64,000 nt of DNA from Parastagonospora avenae f. sp. tritici 18332-5. Taxonomy: Eukaryota > Ascomycota > Dothideomycetes > Pleosporales > Phaeosphaeriaceae. The stretch covers positions 186,001 through 250,000 of the forward strand of contig JAFJTR010000015.1 in the NCBI GenBank assembly GCA_022559985.1, written 5' to 3'. Numbering within the stretch: position 1 is the first letter of the stretch; every line of letters starts with the position of its first letter. Positions 57,587-64,000 of the stretch are shown here, piece by piece. The translations under genes were made by a program, and so were the position numbers. Under the pieces are notes generated by a model. That model ran no database searches. It had not been told where the DNA came from and saw only the letters and a list, made by a program, of their open reading frames with translations.

Positions 57587-57740
57587 GTACACTCCACTCC
57601 CCTGAACGGGTCGTTGGCGTTTTTTCTCGTACAAGAGCCAATGCCAGGGCTTCTGTCCAATCCGATATTACGAAAACCCTTGACACGACTCCTGCATGAG
57701 GAAAACGCTAAAGATCTGTTCAAGGGAGGGGATTGTACGC
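57587..57740. repeat. Imperfect inverted repeat
   Basis: Arms 57587-57639 and 57687-57740 are about 70% reverse-complementary, with matching blocks GTACA.TCC.CTCCC.TGAAC and AGCGTTTT..., separated by 47 nt. Weaker symmetry seems to extend outward. It explains why both strands show similar open frames here. It may be a MITE-like relic. Confidence 0.5.
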
Positions 57741-57878
57741 AGAAACCCGATGGCTTAGCCCGTGAGCAGCTATCTGGTGTTACTACGGCGGGATTCGAGC
57801 GTTCTGCTGGGGTACTTGAAAGCTTTTGGACACCCTGTACTTGACTAGTTGGCATGCTATTGTTTTGGTTGAGGGTAA

Positions 57879-58226
57879 CGGCCGGAAATCTTACCACCGC
57901 TGCAATTGACTTCGTATAAAAACTTTTGACAGTTTATCTGACAAACTCTAACAGCGCCTGTTAGGCGACAACTAGCAGTTAGTGAAGCAATGCATTACAA
58001 GCGAAGGGCCGAAACTCAACCACCGCTGCAATTGACTACTCAGAAAAACTTTCGAAAGTACATCTGATAAACTCTGTTGAAGCAATGTATTACGAGCGAA
58101 AGACCGAAACTCTAACTCCTGCTGCAATTGCGTTTCCAGAGAAACTTTTTATAGCATATCCATAAACTCTAACAGTGGCTGTCAGGCGACAACGAGCAGT
58201 CGTTGAAGCAATTTGTTGCGAAAAGT
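57879..58226 (+). repeat. Three degenerate tandem repeats of about 96-127 bp
   Basis: Units at about 57879-58003, 58004-58099 and 58100-58226. Each has CCGAAA-like, then CTGCTGCAATTG or CCGCTGCAATTG, then AAAAACTTT..., AAACTCT..., and ends GAAGCAAT.....GCGAA. Units 1 and 3 share AACAG.G.CTGT.AGGCGACAA, which unit 2 lacks. They sit 150 bp upstream of the Cys-rich gene B. Confidence 0.7.
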
Positions 58227-58374
58227 GAGGAAACGGTTGCCTGCTCCCATGAACCACATAAAAGAATGCCGTTCCTGCATTCTTTTGGTCTACAAAACAT
58301 AAGTCTTCTTCTTCTTCAGCTCAGACCAATCCACACTTACAACAAGTTTATCAGTTCCTTCAGATCTATTTGCC

Positions 58375-58660
58375 ATGAAGCTCCTCCTCTCCGTTATTAT
58401 TGCTGCCACGATCGCTACTGTTTCCGCTGTAAGTAAAGCTTTTACCCTGTTACTGCGACAACTTGTACCTGACATCCTTATAGTGTGACCCGTCAGACTG
58501 CTGCTACAAAGACTTTAAAGCTTGTCACGGACACGGACGCAGTGTGTATTACTGTCACCAAATCGCGTTCTGCAACGGTGTCATTACCAGGACCTGCGAT
58601 GCGGACTGCTGCGGCAATTCTGGAAATCCAACCCACGCTGGCCAGGGAATCAAGTGCTAG
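58375..58660 (+). CDS. Small secreted protein with ten cysteines (paralogue B)
   Basis: Two exons, 58375-58428 and 58484-58660, with a 55-nt intron (GTAAGT donor, CCTGAC branch, TATAG acceptor), giving 76 aa. Exon 1 is a signal peptide (MKLLLSVIIAATIATVSA). The mature chain is 58 residues and starts with Cys; cysteines lie at 1, 6, 7, 14, 24, 30, 38, 42, 43 and 58. The spacing C-x4-CC-x6-C...C-x5-C-x7-C-x3-CC...C is identical to paralogue A; only two loops differ in length and cancel out. The shared intron position, exactly at the signal/mature border, confirms common descent. Function unknown. Confidence 0.85.
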
Positions 58661-59223
58661 TGTGCTGGAGGAACTACAGGAGTAGCGATCGGAAAGGTAA
58701 AAGTAGCCGCACGGAGTAGAAAAGGAAGGCGCTCGTGTTAGCATAGGCAATGAATCTCAGCCAAGAGACTGAATAGCGCTATTATTCAGTCAGAAGCCTA
58801 GCTTAAGCAATATAATAACTCTTACGCCCTCCACATTCGCAGTATGACATCAGCATACGCATACGAAGACCTCATCCGTATGAGTCAGTCATACACCAAG
58901 GCCTTCCGAATTTTAACAACCTCGACTTGCACGATCAAAAGAGTTTGGACGGTGTTAAGCCCACCAAGTGCTTTACATCGTTATCTCAGGTAGTGATTCG
59001 AAATATAGGATGGCACGTTCGGCGCTGCAAAGATTAAATCATCTCAGCTGAAAGGAAGGCAAGGCTGAAATGACAGTGCGTTTCTGTCTTCGATGGGATT
59101 TGTGCAATCATGCGCCACCATGCAGGTGGGTATCAGGTTACAGCCCGGTCCTGGAAGCCGCTCTCTCAACCCGATATTACAATCAGTCATACTAGGATCC
59201 ACCTCAAGTCCAGTTGTTCAATC
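58661..59223. other. Intergenic
   Basis: No gene or repeat recognised in this 563-bp stretch. Confidence 0.5.
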
Positions 59224-60185
59224 ATGAAGGGCTACAAGAAGCTCGCCGCGCTCATGGGTCCATTTTCCGAAGACGTAATTTTCCGCGGATTCGGAAGCCT
59301 GAATATGCTCAGCCTTCTTTTCATGCAAGCTGAGCTCAAATTTATCGACATCTATCTAGACGACTCAGCGAGCGATATCGAGACTGTGAAACACTTTTGT
59401 CGCAACTTTGTCAAGTTGAGAGCCTCAAAGGGAACGTACGACGATCATTACCTGCAGATATTAGAGAACATCGAGGTCAAACTTGCAGAGTGTGGTAATT
59501 CCATCTGACAAGCTGTGTGCTCAAGCTCGTTACTGATCAGACCTCACAGATGGGGCACTAGTCCTGGCTTCTGAAGTCGCGAATTTGGAAAAGTCTGGAA
59601 GAGCTGATGTGTCACGACTGAGAGAGTGGCTGAAAGGAGATAACCAGCGTGGCAATTTTCTCGCTGGAGCGGGAACGGAGTCCTTCGCATGGCATACCAA
59701 TAACGAGGGTGACTTCGTGGTGCTGAGTGCACAGCCATCTGATAACGAACCTCTGCTGCCAGCTTTCTCCTCGCTGCCTTTGGATTTACTTCACTGCTGT
59801 CTGAGAAGAAAGGTGCATTAGATGCTCATAAGCCATCAGTTCTCTTCTTCTGCCCACGCACTCATCCGCTGATTAACTTTGTTGGCCATAGCGTAGCAGA
59901 GCTGCTGATGTCGAGACCGGCGTCTTGATGTACAACGATATCCATCTTCGACGATTCAACAAGCTCGTTGTCACACTCGTCGCTTCTCTCCTCCCAATCA
60001 TCGCCATTATCGTCCTGTACGCTGTAAAAGGAACATGGCGACGCATCTGCGTAGCCATCGCATTCACTGCTCTCTTCGGAACAGCCATGTCGTGCACCAC
60101 CGCGCGACAATCCGAGATACTTGCGGCTACGGCGGCGTTTGCGGCTGTCGAGGTGGTGTTCATTGGAAGTGTCTCCGGCAATTGA
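59224..60185 (+). CDS. DUF6594 membrane protein
   Basis: Three exons, 59224-59494, 59550-59812 and 59892-60185, giving 275 aa, phases consistent. The DUF6594 pattern is clear: GYKKLAALMG..PSE-like start with IFRGFGSLNMLSLLFMQAEL, then LVLASEVANLEK, REWLKGDNQRGNFL, and the closing membrane part with two to three spans (LVVTLVASLLPIIAIIVLYAV, then ICVAIAFTALFGTAMS, then EILAATAAFAAVEVVFIGS). This is a common fungal family of unknown function. The second intron (79 nt) uses a GTGCAT donor; a gap of typical linker sequence suggests a somewhat short but complete protein. Confidence 0.85.
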
Positions 60186-61213
60186 ACTCGACGAAAGGGC
60201 GCCCAGGCAGCGCCGCAGCGGGCAGGTGCATAGAAGGCATCGCTATACATAAGGCCGGAGTAAGTGGCTACCATATGATGAAGCTTTGCTTGATCAGCTC
60301 AAGCGAGGGATGATATGCTTGTCCCCAACTACCGACCCTGAGATGCGATAAACATGCCAAGATTTGAATTTCTCAAGTAGGAAAGGGCATAAGTGTCGGA
60401 TCACGGGTATCGGTAGGTACATCACTTCCTCGTCGATATCTCTGTCACGCGATCAGGCGCACTGATCGCGGTTGCCCGAGCAGCGCTCAGACCAGAACCC
60501 CTGAGACCTTCTCTTATGTAGTTCTCTTGTCGTCTCTTCAATCAATCAAGTCAAAACCAACCGAACAGAATGCATTCCTAGTTATCGTTATTTCCTTTCA
60601 GCACTAGTGCTAAGACCCTACCAACAATAAGCCTATTTGTTTACAAGCAAAGACTCAATGCATATTCAATGCAGAAAACGGTTAGGACGACACCATCGAC
60701 CGACCATAGCATACACAGCGTGCTGCATAAATCGGCCCAACAAAAGACAGGATAGCGCTCGAGTTGTTGTGCCGTGAGTCGGATGATCATAATGAAGAAA
60801 AGTGGAACAGATCTCTCTGCAAAACCACCAACCCGCTGCATCTCTGCAAAGAGACTACGGTGGTGCACCCAGATCAACGGAAGACTCGGCACCCACTGAG
60901 CATATCTAGATACAGCTCAATCTTTCGCAGATCAAGAGCGACCAAGGTCGTTTTCTCATTCAAAAACATCGGTACACAAACTTTGATGTCGTTTATGAAC
61001 CATGTCAAATCCCTGTTCCACTTTGACAAAGCTTCTATGCGTATAAAAGGTGTGCTAAATACTTCACCTTGACATCATCAGTATTGTCAGTCCATAACTC
61101 CATGATTTCCTGTAAATAAAAATAAATGGGGCAGCTTTCTTTCTACTTACATGCAGTGGCTAGTTACAACATGCAACTGCAAAATTTCATACATATCTAC
61201 AAGAACTTGCATC
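60186..61213. other. Intergenic
   Basis: 1.0 kb downstream of both flanking genes (convergent). No gene or repeat recognised. Confidence 0.5.
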
Positions 61214-62679
61214 TTATGACTTCTCCACCACTTTGACCTTCTTGCCTACATTCTCCGTGCCCGGCGGGACCTTCAGTCCGCCAAACACAAGTCCACTAAC
61301 AGCCACCATGCCCGTTGCGCCCATGGCATACGCCGTCTCCCGCCCTGCCCACCAGTACAACGTGCAGAAAATCAAGGGCCCGAGGGCGCGTCCAGCTTGC
61401 CCTATCGCAATGTTAGCAGGCGTCCAAAAAGACTTGCAGAATAGAAAAAAAGTACCAAAACTCCTATGATTCCCCAACTTATTCCCCCTCTCCCCGGCAC
61501 TCGCCTCAAACGAGCTGAGACTATTCAACCCAGTGACCACCGTCGCGCTGGTAACCGCCAGCAGCGCGGCGGCACCATACAACGCGCCCTGAGTCTGCAC
61601 GCGCCCCAACATGACAAATGCAATCGTGCAGCTGACCACGCCCATTTGCACGACCTTGAGCGGGTGCATGCGGCGCACGACAGAGCCCTGCAGCAGCGAG
61701 GCGACCAGCCCGATGAAGCCGAGCAATTTGCCGGAGTCTTTGGCTTGGTAGGAGAAGAGGTCGTAGGTCATGAAGGGCAGGGAGAATTCCATGCCGCTGA
61801 AGAAGAGGATGAAGGTGAAGTGCGTGGCGTTGAGGAGCGTGTGGGAGTTTGTGCGGACGAGAGCTTTGGGGGCGGCGGGGGTTTTGGCGTGCCCGTTGGT
61901 CGAGCCGTTGGAGGTTGAGGTCGCGGACGGGAGCGTCTCGGGGAGGCTGATGTAGAGGTAGATTGTCTCTGTGACGATGAGGAAGAGCGAGAAGCCGGCG
62001 GCCATGGCGAAGGGGTTGGTGGTCATGACTTGGAGGGTGGAGAGGTATGCGCCAAGTGCTGGTCCGAATGTGAACGCGATGCTGAAGCACACGCCGACCA
62101 GGGCCATGGTGGCTCCTCGTTGGGCATCGTCACTGATGTCTGTCGCTATTGCCATGGCGATCTGGACGTTGCCTTCGCTCAGTCCGCCAACGATGCGGCT
62201 AGCGAGGAACGTCCTGAAGTCTGTTGCTACCACCCAGAGCGCAACGCTGAGGATGTTGCCGGCCATTGACCACAGAAGCGCTGTGCGCCTGCCATATTTG
62301 TCTGATAGAGTGCCAATCACTGGCGATGCGACGGCCTGGCATATCGAGAAGAGCGAGCCGAGTGCGCCGCCGAGCAGGACAATATCGTAGCGCGAATTGA
62401 TCGGTTTCGCAAACGAGTTCTTGTATGCATTTAGACCCGCGAGGATCTTGGAGAGGATCGTATTCGGGTCGCCAGTCTCGTGATTGCGGTAGAACTCGAT
62501 GAGCTTGGGGAACAGGGGTAATATAAAGGTGAAAGATATCTACACCTGTCAGTCGTGTCGCGTGGGAGCACAAGCGGAGGCATCGGATGACGTACCAAGT
62601 CGAGCAGAAGCGAAATAAACAACACCTTGAGCACCTTCTTGCGCAAGGTCACAGACACTGGCAGCGTTCCTGAAGCCAT
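61214..62679 (-). CDS. MFS transporter (drug:H+ antiporter-like)
   Basis: Three exons, 62679-62596, 62539-61456 and 61401-61214, giving 451 aa. The helix 2-3 loop signature GTLSDKYGRRTALL and the ETLP after helix 6 mark the major facilitator superfamily; about 12 spans are visible with a Ser/Thr/Asn-rich central loop. The closest group is the fungal YCR023C/tetracycline-resistance-like transporters. The last intron (61455-61402, 54 nt, GTACTT, GCTAAC, GATAG) is a multiple of three with no stop, so an unspliced message would still be readable; removing it restores the usual GQAGRALGPL motif right after the preceding Gly. The substrate is unknown. Confidence 0.88.
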
Positions 62680-63266
62680 CTTCGCTGTCCAGAAAGATGA
62701 CCAATGTGCGAGCTGATGACAATGCGCGCGCGCTGTTAGGTTAAATAGGACAAAAGCGATCGTCGGGAGGGGAGCTGGGAAGAAGCCACTCCGGCAGTAC
62801 GCACTAGAAATAGTAACCGCGGCGTAAAAGCAATCTATCCAGCTAGATTATAATATGTGCGACGAGCGCAAACCTTAAGTTGGGTCATGACGAAGTAGGC
62901 CCGTCCAAGGTTGTGAAACGATTAACACGCCGCCGAGCTGTTTGCGGCCGTCTGACAGGCCGAACAGTGCGCTTGAAACATTGCGGGTACCTTCCTGAGG
63001 CAGACAGCATCTGATAATGACAGCTGTACTACAGTTGTCGTATAGGCTATACGAAGGCCACTTGATTGTGTGGCTGCTCACGCGATGCGGCTTTGATGAT
63101 CGTCATGGTCGAAATGCGGACTAAGCCGAGGCATTGCTCCTCACGACTGTCCGAGCTACATACGAGCTAAGATGTGAGGAGTACGCACAACTACCTATCC
63201 ATACGTTTGAAAGCGGGTTTTTGTTGTGGCAATATTCTAGCGAGGTTGTCGCATGACTTGTTGAAA
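62680..63266. other. Intergenic, divergent promoters of MFS and thioesterase genes
   Basis: 587 bp between two divergent start codons. No specific site could be named. Confidence 0.45.
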
Positions 63267-63943
63267 ATGGGTAATGCTGAAGCAGATCGAGAGAAAGCCA
63301 TGGCAGCCGTCAGGGCCATGTTCGAGAGGTACAAACTTATTGCAGCACAAAGGCCGAAGGATCATATTGTGAGTACGGGAATCACTTTTTAAAATTCGAT
63401 CATGCTAATGCAATCAGGACTTTGACCGCGAGGTCATGGAGAGTATGAAGGTTGTAGATGCTGGCTTGGATGGTTCAGTCGCATACGAAATGACCATAGG
63501 ACCCAACTTCTCCAACTTGAACAGTATATAGCCTTCTCAAAAGTGTGGTCCATTTTCACTAACGTATTGCAGATGTGATGCACGGCGGTGCAGCAGGTGT
63601 CATCTTCGACATGTCCACAACAACAGCACTATGCCCTCTTGCACGTCCAGGTTTCTGGGAGTTCATGGGTGGAGTTACACGGTCACTTAACATTTCTTAC
63701 TTGAAAGCTGTTCCCATCGGCACCACAGTGCGCCTGAACAGCAAGGTTGTTGGCGTGGGCAAGCAGATGGCCATGATTCGCGGAGACATGAAGAGTCTAG
63801 ACGGGAAGACAACGTATTGTACTGTCGAGCACCACAAGGTCAACGTGCCCATATTACCAGAGCACGCAAAGGTCCGAGTACCATGGGATGACGTGTTTGA
63901 GAAGGAATGGAAGAAGAATGGGGATGTGAAGAGCAAGATATAG
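63267..63943 (+). CDS. Hotdog-fold thioesterase (PaaI/ACOT13-like)
   Basis: Hydrolyses acyl-CoA or related thioesters. Three exons, 63267-63368, 63418-63523 and 63573-63943, giving 192 aa with consistent phases. The hotdog signature is VMHGGAAGVIFDMSTTTAL, with the HGG turn and the following helix acid; later strands include ISYLKAVPIGTTVRLNSKV and a GKTTYCTVEHHKVN end strand. No targeting peptide is evident. Introns are short (49 nt each) with standard signals. Substrate unknown. Confidence 0.9.
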
Positions 63944-64000
63944 CCAAAGTGCCATAAGAGAAGACTTGAATCGACCTGTGTATACCATTTGATATATGTA

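Noticed and set aside
57481..57897. Similar open frames on both strands (138 and 107 codons)
   Set aside because: Explained by the inverted repeat: each arm gives a mirrored frame. No signal peptide or domain.
1..64000. CRISPR arrays, rRNA genes, bacterial operons
   Set aside because: No evenly spaced repeats, no rRNA-like sequence, and all genes have eukaryotic structure; only one tRNA was found.

Overview
The window reads as nuclear DNA of a filamentous ascomycete (Pezizomycotina; I would guess Dothideomycetes, but no single feature proves that). The grounds are: short introns, mostly 45-85 nt, with GTAAGT/GTATGT-type donors, CTGAC/CTAAC branch sites and TAG/CAG acceptors; a HET-domain gene and a decayed NACHT/NLR-type gene, both typical of fungal non-self recognition; and many relics whose stop codons fit C-to-T change at CpA, as expected of repeat-induced point mutation (RIP) or a similar process.

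The window alternates conserved housekeeping blocks with accessory, decaying islands. Housekeeping genes, left to right: 5-aminolevulinate synthase (2.0-4.0 kb), THO2 (4.8-12.0 kb), a SIZ/PIAS SUMO ligase and a small DUF2423-type nucleolar protein (17.0-20.2 kb), HIS3, RPC19, complex I NDUFA6 and BUD31 packed closely at 36.0-39.2 kb, the arginine-pathway ArgJ enzyme (41.7-43.1 kb), AP-2 mu (48.6-50.0 kb), and a DUF6594 membrane protein, an MFS transporter and a hotdog thioesterase (59.2-63.9 kb). Two secreted or metabolic hydrolases meet tail to tail at 26-28.5 kb. Exon-intron structures were worked out by hand; for most conserved genes the exon phases add up exactly.

Accessory islands: 13.3-15.4 kb (HET gene with a frameshift and a stop), 28.5-35.4 kb (repeat copies, an F-box-like fragment, a secreted-protein relic), 43.2-48.0 kb (stop-interrupted small gene, NLR relic, inverted-repeat element) and 50.6-58.7 kb (two decayed paralogues of a long unknown gene, repeats, and two intact small secreted proteins with ten cysteines each). 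Those two genes (56489-56774 minus, 58375-58660 plus) are new calls made from the sequence.

The most unusual object is at 16112-16239: a complete tRNA-Ala(AGC), including the G3-U70 alanine identity pair, whose T-loop is split by a 56-nt insert that looks exactly like one of this genome's spliceosomal introns (GTAAGT, CTGAC, TAG). Removing the insert gives a normal 72-nt cloverleaf. I know of no described fungal nuclear tRNA with an intron of this kind at this position.
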